Source of the DNA: Fratercula arctica
Lineage: Eukaryota; Chordata; Aves; Charadriiformes; Alcidae
NCBI GenBank assembly: GCA_947846985.1
Contig: CANTUZ010000025.1
Location: 15,188,100-15,252,099, forward strand
Direction: 5' to 3'
DNA: 64,000 nt
Shown one piece after another: positions 14,191 to 23,413 of the stretch; position 1 is the stretch's first letter; each line of letters opens with the position of its first letter. Below the pieces are notes generated by a model. It searched no databases and was not told where the DNA came from. It was given only the letters and a program-made list of their open reading frames with translations. The position numbers and the translations under genes are program-made.

Positions 14191-14526
14191 TGTCCTGGTT
14201 CCGGCAGGGACAGGGTTAAGTATTCCATGCCATGTGAGCCACGCCCACCCTGAGATTAAAAGGAGGGAGAGGGCAAGCAGTCGGGTTCGGAGCGGGCTGG
14301 CGCGTCCCGGGGCCGGACCGGCGGGGAGCGGCGGTTCCGTAATTGCGTTTGTATATTTCTCTGTCGGTGTTATTGTTGTTGTTTTCTTGTTCCCTTTGCT
14401 GTTCTGTTAAACTGCCTTTGTCTCAACCCAAGAGTTTTGCCTTTTTCTTCTGATCCTTCCCGTACCGGGAAGTGCTGAACGAGCGACACGTGGTGCTTTG
14501 TTGCCATCTGAGGCCAAACCACGACA
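14191..14526 (+). repeat. ERV-A 5' LTR
   Basis: Starts TGTCCTGG and ends ACCACGACA. U3 is very short: a TATA-like ATTAAAAGG lies near 14255, only about 65 bp in, followed by a GC-rich, CpG-rich stretch (14280-14340) that may act as a core promoter. A T-rich region with GTTAAAC near 14406 precedes the U5 end. Five of the nine differences from the 3' LTR are C/T changes, several at CpG sites. Confidence 0.93.
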
Positions 14527-14535
14527 GTCCTTATT

Positions 14536-14553
14536 TGGCGCCCAACGTGGGGC
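14536..14553 (+). other. ERV-A primer-binding site, tRNA-Lys1,2 type
   Basis: TGGCGCCCAACGTGGGGC is the complement of the 3' end of tRNA-Lys1,2, the primer of several betaretroviruses. It lies nine bases after the LTR end, a longer gap than the usual two or three. First-strand cDNA would start here. Confidence 0.88.
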
Positions 14554-14631
14554 TCGAAGGGTTGAGACAAGAACAGAATCCAACTAGAGCTTGAAAAAAC
14601 TAATTTGTTAGGTAAATAGTCACCAGTCACT

Positions 14632-16656
14632 ATGTTGCTTAGTTTGTTCTCATGGCTGTGTTATGTAAACTCCTATGTGTTTTATGCACTCCCTGGGATG
14701 ATATTTGTTACTTCTGGGAGGGGGATGAGGATTGTCATTTTACTGTCCTGTGCAATATTGGCTTATGATATGATAACATCACTTGTTAGACGGTTATTTT
14801 GGGGTGTTTATGTGGTATTGCTGTCCTGTCCGTACATTGGGCACCACCTCTCAGAATTCATTAATAATTACACCCAGTCTATGGGGGAAACAGGGGGAGA
14901 CGCTTTCCCCAGCTCTTTTGCCTCCCTTTTCTCCTTTGAGTCAGGTATGACAGCTTTTGAGAATTTTGAATATCCTTGGGATGCTCAAACCAGCATGTTC
15001 CTAGTGTTATGTTTGCTGAATATGTTCCAGGTCTCGTTTAGGGTTAAACAACTATTTAAGACTACCACCCAGAGATCTGCTCCAAGGCTGGACAGTCAGG
15101 GGTGGCATGGCATGTGGGAGAACATGGGCAGGTACTTAGAGAACTTCTCACCTCCAGTGGTCTGGGACTTCACCCCTGAACAATTACAGGACCCTGATAG
15201 AGTAGTAGAATATCTGAAGGGAAAATGCTGTGGCTATTCCAGAGAGGCACAACTCACTGCACTGTGCTGGGCCCTGGCTAGTGTCTACCAGGCACTGCTC
15301 AGTGCTATGCAGCACCCTCAGGAGAAAGAGACAGAGACCAGACCAGCAGGCGCTGCGGCCCCTGCGGCAGGCGCTGCGGCTGCTGTGGCCCCTATGGCAA
15401 GTGCTGCTGCGACGGGCACTGCGGCTACTGCGACCCCTGCGACGGGCACTGCGGCTACTGCGACCCCTGCGACAGACACTGCAGCTACTGCAACCCCTGT
15501 GGCAGCCACTGCAGCTACTCCAGCCCCGGTGACAGCCACTGCTGCTGAACCAGGGAACCAACCCGTGCCAGTATCCGTTGCCCCCATACAAAAGAAGAAG
15601 TACACAAAGAAATCGGTTCACATAGTAAGAGATGACGATGAACCAGGGCCATCACAAGGACAGGAGGAAGAGGCAGAACCAGAGATAATTACCCGATCCC
15701 TATCCCTGAGTGAGCTGCGGGATATGCGAAAAGATTTTAGCCGACTTTCAGGTGAGCACATTGTCACCTGGCTGCTTCGGTGTTGGGATAATGGGGCCAG
15801 TAGCCTGGAATTAGAGGGTAGGGAAGCCAGGCAGTTGGGATCCCTGTCTAGGGAAGGCGGCATTGACAAGGCAATTGGAAAAAAGACCCAAGCCCTCAGC
15901 CTCTGGAAACGACTCCTGTCAGGCATGAGGGAGAGGTACCCCTTCAGTGAAGATGTTGTATGCCACCCAAGCAAGTGGACCACCATGGAAAGAGGTATCC
16001 AGTACCTGAGAGAATTAGCCGTGCGGGAGATGATTTATTATGACTTGGACAACACAGACTTGCCCACAGACCCTGATGAGGTGCACTGCACAAGGCCCAT
16101 GTGGTGTAAGTTTGTACGGAGTGCACCATCGTCATATGCCAACTCACTGGCAGTAATGGAATGGAAAGGTGAAGAAGGACCAACGGTGGATGAGGTGGCT
16201 GGCCAGCTCCGGCGATATGAAGAAAGCCTCTCTTCCCCCCTTGTCTCAGCTGTGGAGAAACTGTCCCGGAAGGTTCAGCAACTTGAAGAGAATATGTCCT
16301 ACTCCCCACCTGTACGGGCCAGCATCTCAGGTATTAGGAGCAGGCATTTCCCCACTCAAGAGAGAGAGTACAAAGGGTACACACCACGAGGCACCCTGTG
16401 GTTCTACCTGCGAGACCATGGAGAGGACATGAGGAAGTGGGATGGACAACCTACTTGGATCCTGCGGACACGGGTACAGGAGTTGCAAGGAAGGACAACC
16501 ACAAAAGGAGATCCCTCCAGGAAAAGTGCCGCCCCAGTTTCCAGTGGGCAGCTACCCAGACAGAGCATAAGGCCTGATCTTGCTTCTGATCCTCTTGAAG
16601 GAACCTCCAAGTCATTTCTGCAAGAAGTGAGTACCGGATACCATGACCAGTATTAG
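14632..16656 (+). CDS. gag: ERV-A Gag, intact, with hydrophobic N-terminus
   Basis: Structural polyprotein of 674 aa starting at an ATG about 80 bases after the PBS. The first 140 residues are unusual for Gag. Hydrophobic segments at about residues 2-27, 33-50, 55-70 and 121-137 look like membrane spans or a membrane-anchoring domain. Residues about 230-310 are Ala/Thr/Pro-rich and come from a 30-bp tandem repeat. A basic patch (KKKYTKK) and an acidic stretch follow. The rest (about 345-610) is a soluble helical region that I take to be capsid, ending in an LWFYLRDHG block of a kind I associate with ERV-L Gags. There is no CCHC zinc knuckle. The frame ends in TAG and is the same frame as pol, so pol could be made by readthrough. 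ERV-L gag assignment rests mainly on position and the linked pol. Confidence 0.85.
   Translation: MLLSLFSWLCYVNSYVFYALPGMIFVTSGRGMRIVILLSCAILAYDMITSLVRRLFWGVYVVLLSCPYIGHHLSEFINNYTQSMGETGGDAFPSSFASLFSFESGMTAFENFEYPWDAQTSMFLVLCLLNMFQVSFRVKQLFKTTTQRSAPRLDSQGWHGMWENMGRYLENFSPPVVWDFTPEQLQDPDRVVEYLKGKCCGYSREAQLTALCWALASVYQALLSAMQHPQEKETETRPAGAAAPAAGAAAAVAPMASAAATGTAATATPATGTAATATPATDTAATATPVAATAATPAPVTATAAEPGNQPVPVSVAPIQKKKYTKKSVHIVRDDDEPGPSQGQEEEAEPEIITRSLSLSELRDMRKDFSRLSGEHIVTWLLRCWDNGASSLELEGREARQLGSLSREGGIDKAIGKKTQALSLWKRLLSGMRERYPFSEDVVCHPSKWTTMERGIQYLRELAVREMIYYDLDNTDLPTDPDEVHCTRPMWCKFVRSAPSSYANSLAVMEWKGEEGPTVDEVAGQLRRYEESLSSPLVSAVEKLSRKVQQLEENMSYSPPVRASISGIRSRHFPTQEREYKGYTPRGTLWFYLRDHGEDMRKWDGQPTWILRTRVQELQGRTTTKGDPSRKSAAPVSSGQLPRQSIRPDLASDPLEGTSKSFLQEVSTGYHDQY
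15409..15546 (+). repeat. 30-bp tandem repeat inside ERV-A gag
   Basis: Four 30-bp units (GCGACGGGCACTGCGGCTAC type) plus a partial unit. Units one and two are identical, and three and four have diverged. The unit is a multiple of three and encodes repeats of TAATATPATG, so the frame is kept. It forms a flexible Ala/Thr/Pro linker between the N-terminal hydrophobic region and the putative capsid. Confidence 0.9.
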
Positions 16657-19600
16657 AGGGGCCCTGCCTCCAGCCAGGTGGAGGAAAGGGACAACCGGGT
16701 CTATTGGACAGTGTGGATTCGATGGCCTGGCACATCAGACCCACGGGAGTATAAGGCTCTAGTGGACACAGGAGCACAGTGTACTCTGATACCATCAAGC
16801 TATAGAGGGGCAGAACCCATTTGTATTTCTGGGGTCACAGGGGGATCCCAAGAGTTGACTGTATTGGAGGCTGAAGTGAGCCTAACTGGGAATGAGTGGC
16901 AAAAGCATCCCATTGTGACTGGCCCAGATGCTCCATGCATCCTTGGTATAGATTACCTCAGGAGAGGGTATTTTAAGGACCCAAAGGGGTATGGGTGGGC
17001 CTTTGGCATAGCTGCCTTGGAGACGGAGGAAGTTAAACAGTTGTCCACCTTGCTTGGTCTCTCGGAGGACTCTTCTGTTGTGGGGTTGTTGAGGGTCGAA
17101 GAACAGCAGGTGCCGATTGCTACCACAACGGTGCATCGGCGGCAATATCGCACTAACCGAGACTCTCTGATTCCCATCCATAAGCTGATTCGTCAGCTAG
17201 AGGTTCAAGGAGTGATCAGTAAGACTCGCTCGCCTTTTAACAGTCCTATATGGCCGGTGCGAAAATCCAATGGAGAGTGGAGGCTAACTGTAGACTATCG
17301 TGGCCTGAATGAAGTCACGCCACCGCTGAGCGCTGCCGTGCCGGACATGCTAGAACTCCAGTATGAACTAGAGTCCAAGGCAGCCAAGTGGTATGCCACG
17401 ATTGATATAGCGAATGCATTTTTCTCAATCCCTTTGGCAGCAGAGTGCAGGCCACAGTTTGCTTTCACTTGGAGGGGCATCCAGTACACCTGGAATCGAC
17501 TGCCCCAGGGGTGGAAACACAGCCCCACCATTTGCCATGGACTGATCCAGACTGCACTGGAACAGGGTGAAGCTCCAGAACATCTGCAGTACATTGATGA
17601 CATCATTGTATGGGGAAACACAGCCAAAGAAGTTTTTGAGAAAGGGGATAAAATAGTCCGAATCCTTCTGAAAGCTGGTTTTGCCATAAAACGAAGTAAG
17701 GTCAAGGGACCTGCACAGGAGATCCAGTTCTTAGGAATAAAATGGCAAGATGGACGCCACCAAATCCCAATGGATGTGATCAACAAAATAGCAGCTATGT
17801 CTCCACCAACTAGCAAAAAGGAAACACAAGCTTTCTTAGGCATTGTGGGTTTTTGGAGGATGCATATCCCAGATTACAGTCTGATTGTAAGCCCTCTGTA
17901 TCAAGTAACCCGGAAGAAGAACGATTTTAAATGGGGTCCTGAGCAACGACAAGCTTTTGAACAAATCAAACAGGAAATAGTCCATGCAGTGGCCCTGGGG
18001 CCAGTCCGGGCAGGACAAGATGTTAAAAATGTGCTCTACACCGCAGCCGGGGAGAATGGCCCTACCTGGAGCCTCTGGCAGAAGGCACCAGGGGAGACCC
18101 GAGGTCGACCCCTAGGGTTTTGGAGTCGGGGATACAGAGGATCCGAAGCCCACTACACTCCAACAGAAAAGGAGATATTGGCAGCATATGAAGGGGTTCG
18201 AGCTGCTTCGGAGGTGGTTGGTACAGAAGCGCAGCTCCTCTTAACACCTCGACTGCTGGTTCTGGGCTGGATGTTCAAAGAAAGGGTCCCCACCACACAT
18301 CATGCAACTGATGCTACATGGAGTAAGTGGATTGCACTGATCACACAGCGAACTCGAATGGGAAACCCCAGTCGCCCAGGAATTCTGGAAGTGATCATGG
18401 ACTGGCCAGAAGGCAAGGATTTTGGAATGTCAGCAGAGGAGGAGGTGACGCGCGTGGAAGATGCCCCACCATATAATAAACTGCCAGAAAATGAGAAGCA
18501 ATGTGCCCTGTTCACTGATGGGTCCTGCCGGATTGTGGGAAAGCATCGAAAGTGGAAGGCTGCTGTGTGGAGTCCTACATGACAAGTTGCAGAAGCCAGT
18601 GAAGGACAAGGTGAATCGAGCCAGTGTGCAGAGGTGAAAGCCATTCAGCTGGCTTTGGACATTGCCGAGCGAGAAAAATGGCCAGTACTTTATCTCTACA
18701 CTGACTCATGGATGGTGGCAAATGCTCTGTGGGGGTGGCTACATCAGTGGAAGCAGGGCAACTGGCAGCGCAGAGGCAAACCCATCTGGGCTGCTGAACT
18801 ATGGCAAGATATTGCTGCCCGGATAGAGAATCTGGTTGTGAAAGTATGCCACGTAGATGCCCACGTACCGAAGAATCGGGCCACGGAGGAACATCAGAAC
18901 AACCAGCAGGTGGATAGGGCTGCCAGGATTGAAGTGGCTCAAGTGGATCTGGATTGGCAACGTAAGGGTGAACTATTCATAGCTCGATGGGCCCATGAGA
19001 CCTCAGGCCACCAAGGAAAAGATGCGACATATAGGTGGGCTCGTGACCGAGGGGTGGACTTGACCATGGACACTATTGCACAGGTCATCCATGAATTTGA
19101 GACATGTGCTGCAATCAAGCAAGCCAAGCGTTTGAAGCCTCTTTGGTATGGAGGACGATGGTTGAAATATAAATATGGGGAGGCCTGGCAGATTGATTAT
19201 ATCACACTGCCACGAATCCGTCAAGGCAAGCGCTATGTGCTCACATTGGTGGAAGCAACCACTGGATGGCTGGAAACATACCCTGTGCCCCATGCCACTG
19301 CCCGGAATACTATCCTGGGCCTTGAAAAGCAAGTCCTGTGGCGACATGGTACCCCAGAGAGAACTCAGTCGGACAACGGGACTCATTTCCGAAACAGCCT
19401 CATAGACACCTGGGCCAAAGAGCATGGTTTTGAGTGGGTATATCACATCCCCTATCATGCACCAGCCTCTGGGACGATAGAACGGTACAATGGACTGTTA
19501 AAAACTACACTGAGAGCAATGGGTGGTGGGACCTTAAAACATTGGGATGCACATTTAGCAAAGGCTACCTGGCTAGTTAACACCAGGGGATCTACCAATC

Positions 19601-19842
19601 GGGCTGGCCCTGCCCAGTCAAAACTTCCACGTACTGTAGAAGGGGATAAGGTCCCCATAGTGCACATGAAGAATATGTTGGGGAAGACAGTCTGGGTTAG
19701 TCCTGCCTCAGGCAAAGGCAAACCCATCCGTGGGATTGCTTTTGCCCAAGGACCTGGGTGCACTTGGTGGGTAATGCGGCAGGATGGGGAAGTCCAATGT
19801 GTACCTCATGGGGACTTGATTTTGGGGGAGAATAGCCAATGA
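16657..19842 (+). pseudogene. pol: ERV-A Pol: protease-RT-RNase H-integrase, one internal stop
   Basis: Continues in the gag frame straight after the gag TAG, so expression would need stop readthrough. GTG codons at 16678 and 18634 are not credible starts. Order: aspartic protease with DTGA near 16765; reverse transcriptase with LPQG near 17500 and YIDD at 17590-17601; RNase H with TDGS near 18514; integrase. The integrase core has Asp at 19194, Asp at 19372 and Glu at 19480, an exact D,D35E spacing. A TGA at 18580-18582 cuts RNase H between its first catalytic Asp and the following Glu region, leaving RT intact upstream and integrase open downstream. In the integrase zinc domain both His are present (HETSGH) but the expected second Cys after FETC is Ile. 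The rest looks undamaged, which suggests few mutations since integration. Confidence 0.93.
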
Positions 19843-20126
19843 ATCAAATTGTGTGCAACACTGTCACTGTATGTCCTCGTTACTATAATTGCTATTGGCT
19901 GTACTGCAGTAAGAATCACCCAAATTAAGGACAGATGGACTTTGATGAACAGTTGAGTAAAGCAAAGTGGTGATGGGATCAGAACTGACGCCCAGCAACT
20001 TCCTCAAGATCTGCATCTTCGGACCATGGACTGTGTGCATGAGCTATGCCGGGTACACCAGTCACACGTTCCGAAAACTGTAAGATCTGGGCGTGGCAAA
20101 AATGGTATGGAATAAGGGGTGGATAA
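19843..20126 (+). other. ERV-A 3' untranslated region and polypurine tract
   Basis: No env lies here. In the pol frame just after its stop, about 36 further open codons include a hydrophobic run (LSLYVLVTIIAIG) before a TGA near 19955. This could be a remnant or a small membrane peptide, but no ATG serves it in frame. The last 30 bases are purine-rich (GGAATAAGGGGTGGATAA) and fit a polypurine tract priming plus-strand DNA just before the LTR. Confidence 0.6.
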
Positions 20127-20462
20127 TGTCCTGGTTCCGGCGGGGACAGGGTTAAGTATTCCATGCCATGTGAGCCACGCCCACCCTGAGATTAAAAGGA
20201 GGGAGGGGGCGAGCAGTCGGGTTTGGAGCGGGCTGGCGCGTCCCGGGGCCGGACCGGCGGGGAGCGGCGGTTCCGTAATCGCGTTTGTATATTTCTCTGT
20301 CGGTGTTATTGTTGTTGTTTTCTTGTTCCCTTTGCTGTTCTGTTAAACTGCCTTTGTCTCAACCCAAGAGTTTTGCCTTTTTCTTTTGATCCTTCCCGTA
20401 CCGGGAAGTGCTGAATGAGCGACATGTGGTTCTTTGTTGCCATCTGAGGCCAAACCACGACA
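20127..20462 (+). repeat. ERV-A 3' LTR
   Basis: Same 336-bp length and same TGTCCTGG/ACCACGACA ends as the 5' copy, with nine substitutions and no indel by eye. It is followed at once by the right GCCGT duplication. Confidence 0.93.
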
Positions 20463-20467
20463 GCCGT
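20463..20467 (+). repeat. Target-site duplication of ERV-A, right copy
   Basis: GCCGT, matching 14186-14190. Beyond it the pre-insertion sequence resumes. Confidence 0.85.
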
Positions 20468-21119
20468 GAAGGCAGTGACCCAAGCTGTGTGGGGAGGCAC
20501 TCTGACCTCCAATACCTAGCAAAGGCCTTCCCCAGCCTCTCTTGACTCCTGTCCCACACACTACTGGGTGCCTTTGTCATACATGTCTGTGCCTGTTGTG
20601 AAACATGTCCCTTCAATGCCCCCTTCCTCTCCAAAGCCACCAAGTGTCCTTCTCACAGCTCCAGCCCTGCCTGTCACCCAGCAGGGTAGGGACAAGGCAA
20701 ATTCTTTTGGGGAAAATCCCTCAAAAGCACTTTCCCAGGCCCCTGAACGGTGGTCAGTGGTTATGCCGCTTTCATTTTCCCCTCCAGTGTTTGTGCTGTG
20801 TCACCAGGCAGATCACGTTTTAAAATTCCTAGACATTTCAGAACCTGTTTTGTCTTTTAGAGCAATGATCCAGGTACACTTGCATAATGTCTATTGCTTT
20901 TAAGATGAACAACATCATTGTGTATTTGGAAAACACAGCATCAGCCTTGGGCATCTCCTAGGACAGGTATGCAGCTCTCAAACACATTCCAACATGTTCA
21001 TACCTCCCCTGCCAAATGATACCCACCCACACCTCTGTGAACTTCTCTCAACCCTAAACATATCAGGGTTTGTTTAGGAGACTTGCAAAATGGTGGGCCC
21101 CAAACATGCCTTTCACTTT

Positions 21120-21375
21120 TGATTAATTACTTTCTATTCAAATTTTAATTATTAATTTAACTACCTTTTATTAAAAATGTTTTATACATTATATCACTAC
21201 ACTTTATTAATATATATTTAATTTACATATCTTTATGTATATATTTACACATATACATTATATATATACAAATATAAATAAATATATATAAAGTGTATCT
21301 ATGTATAAATGAGTGACATATTTATGCATATTTGCACACACACACACACGTGTAAAATGTATATATTTTTATATA
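21120..21375. repeat. AT-rich low-complexity block with CA repeat
   Basis: Runs of TATA/ATTTA with a CACACACACACACAC segment near 21338-21352. Base composition differs sharply from both flanks. Confidence 0.8.
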
Positions 21376-21403
21376 TGAGCACTTTCTGGTCCAAAGGAAA
21401 TGA

Positions 21404-21672
21404 GCAGCCAATCAAATGGTGCTCTGAGTTCATGTGGGTATAGCATTTTCAAGAAATGGCAATTAGCCAACCACAGCGCACTATGAAAGCACATGGGGGT
21501 TTGATGTCAAAAAAATGGCAGCGTCCATGTATGCATGTCCCTGTCCATGTGGGTAGGAGCTTCCTGCTCTGATGCATTTCCAGGGAAGCTGGAAAGGAGC
21601 ACCCAGTCCTGCCAGCCAGTCACAAGGCAGTATGAAAACATGTGGATAATGACCTTATCAAAAATGGTGGCT
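21404..21672 (+). repeat. Three degenerate copies of a ~58-bp repeat
   Basis: Copies at about 21404-21460, 21461-21522 and 21614-21672 share the pattern AGCCA.TCA near the start, CTATGAAA.CATGTGG in the middle and TCAAAAAATGGC near the end. The first two are adjacent and the third is separated by about 90 bp. This may be a relic of a local satellite or of an old transposon. I do not recognise the family. Confidence 0.55.
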
Positions 21673-22648
21673 CCCTGTCATAAAATGGCATCTGAAACAA
21701 AATGGCAGAAAGAGGTGGAGTACACAGACGATGTGACTGGAGTGTTGGGAGACACTTCTAGGGCAAGTGGGATAAGTGGCTGCTGGAAGGGCCAGCGCTT
21801 CTGCCCAAAGTTGGGGACTGGGTACCTGTTACTACCTATCTCAAATTAATGTTGTTCTCATAGTGTGGAAATGCTTATGAGGGCTACCATCAAAACCAGG
21901 AGAGGTCTGACACATTTAGAGACCCACCCCAAAGTCTAGGAAGAGGGAAACTGGAGATTATAGGGAAATAAGGCTTGTTTCTTGATGAGAGATCTGCCAG
22001 AAAACAGAGATGACAATGCTAAAATGAACTAGGAAAGAGGAGGAAATAGCAGCATTCCTTAGGGGGACTAAGTCCTTGGTGAAGATTTATTAGGTTAAGG
22101 GGTATTAACAGGTTAAGGGAAAGACTGAGATTTCTGGATGACAAGAGAGAAAACTGTTGTGAAGAGGGAAAGACGTCCTTTTTGAGGAGTTGGTAGGAAA
22201 ATACCATTCTGATGTGCTTGGTTCTGGAGGACTGTGACTCCTGTGTTCAGGAGGAATGATTTTAGGACCACATTAAGGTTAGCTTTAATTCCTGCTGTAA
22301 AATTAAGCAAAGGACTTTATCAAGTTCATATAACACGTTCTTGAAATGAAATGCTCAGATCCTGATCTAGCAGAAAATGGCATAGAACAGAATTACACCA
22401 ACCTCCATCAGCTGCATTTCTGCCCCAAGATCAGAAAATCAAAGTTACATTTGCTGCATGAAAAATTCTATCTTGAGAAGCTGTGATCTTGTAAAAGACT
22501 TGAAGGAAAAAAGGAGAATCAGTAGTAGCACATCAGCAGAATATGGAATCCAATAAGGTGTTATGCTGCAGAGGACCAATGTGATCCTTAAACACATAAA
22601 TGAAAATACATCAAATAGGAGAAAGGAACCTTTTTATTAGTTTGTACT

Positions 22649-23408
22649 TGTCCTGGTTTGAGGTAAAACAGCACCAATTTTCTGATTTGTAATTTTACTT
22701 TTTAGCTGGGCCTCTTCTAACTGGCTAAAGTCTGAAATTAACATCATATTGCTCAGAAACTGTTCGCTCTCAGAGTGATAAGACCTGATTATACCAAGGA
22801 ATGGTATGCACAGAGGCTCTTGCTTATACTTGTTGCTATAACAGCCAAGGTCAGCTAACTTCGCTATTTGCCCCATTAGAGGGTCGGAAGCGGAGAAGAG
22901 TAGAGGGGTCCCACCTGCAGGGAGGAGCGGACAGGACAGGTGACCCAAAACTGACCAACAGAGTATTCCATCCCATATGCATCACGCTCAGTATAAAAGC
23001 TAAGGGATGAAAGGGGCAAGGCTGCTCTGGCTCGCTTTTTCTTCAATGGCCAATGTCTGAGGAGGACCCTGTCTGTTTGTCTGCCTTTGATCCCGGTCTG
23101 AGCATTCCTGACTCTAGTTCTGGAATTCAGCTCCTGTCCGTCGCTGACCCCAATCTGGGACTTTCCCTGTGTCTGCTGGTGATGCGATTGTCATCCTGGG
23201 AGCTGAATACGGGTTTGTATATATTGCATACTTTTTTTTTATTCTATTATTATTTACTATTTCCTTATTTATTGTTATTTTCATTAAAGTAGTTTAGTTC
23301 TTTTTCTAAACTCGTAAATCTCCTTATCTCTTCCTCTCCTCTCTGAGGAGAGAGGTGGGGGAGGGCCATCTGTCGTTCTGATTGGCCAATCCGGCTAAAA
23401 CCACGACA
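22649..23408 (+). mobile_element. ERV-L-like solo LTR 1 (760 bp)
   Basis: Begins TGTCCTGGTT and ends AAAACCACGACA, the same ends as the ERV-A LTR, and is flanked by GTACT on both sides (22644-22648 and 23409-23413). A TATAAAA box lies at about 22992, an ATTAAA polyadenylation-type signal at about 23283, and a T-rich region between them. No internal retroviral sequence remains, so it arose by LTR-LTR recombination or never carried an internal region. Small reading frames within it are chance. Confidence 0.9.
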
Positions 23409-23413
23409 GTACT

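Larger units (their letters stand above)
14191..20462 (+). mobile_element. ERV-A: env-less class III (ERV-L-like) provirus
   Basis: Complete provirus with the order LTR, PBS, gag, pol (protease, RT, RNase H, integrase), LTR. Class III is assigned from the ERV-L-like pol (YIDD polymerase box, integrase with D,D35E), the gag without a Cys-His zinc knuckle, the absence of env, and the 5-bp target duplication. The two LTRs are the same length and differ at nine positions in my hand alignment (about 2.7%), so the insertion is moderately young. Gag is open, and pol shares its frame with one internal TGA. This is a defective but well-preserved copy. Its LTR ends resemble those of the solo LTR at 22649, so both belong to related ERV-L lineages. 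Confidence 0.93.
20468..22643. other. Non-coding stretch with AT microsatellite
   Basis: No gene recognised. An AT-rich block with TATATA runs and a short CA repeat lies at about 21120-21375. It is followed by three degenerate copies of a roughly 58-bp unit, annotated separately. Confidence 0.55.

Noticed and set aside
15184..15621. Antisense and alternate-frame ORFs over the ERV-A gag repeat
   Set aside because: GC-rich 30-bp repeats without stops create open frames on both strands. The gag frame alone continues on both sides.
16678..18660. GTG codons at 16678 and 18634 as separate gene starts
   Set aside because: Both lie in the gag-pol frame just after stop codons. The protein is one pol, and vertebrate initiation at these GTGs is not credible.
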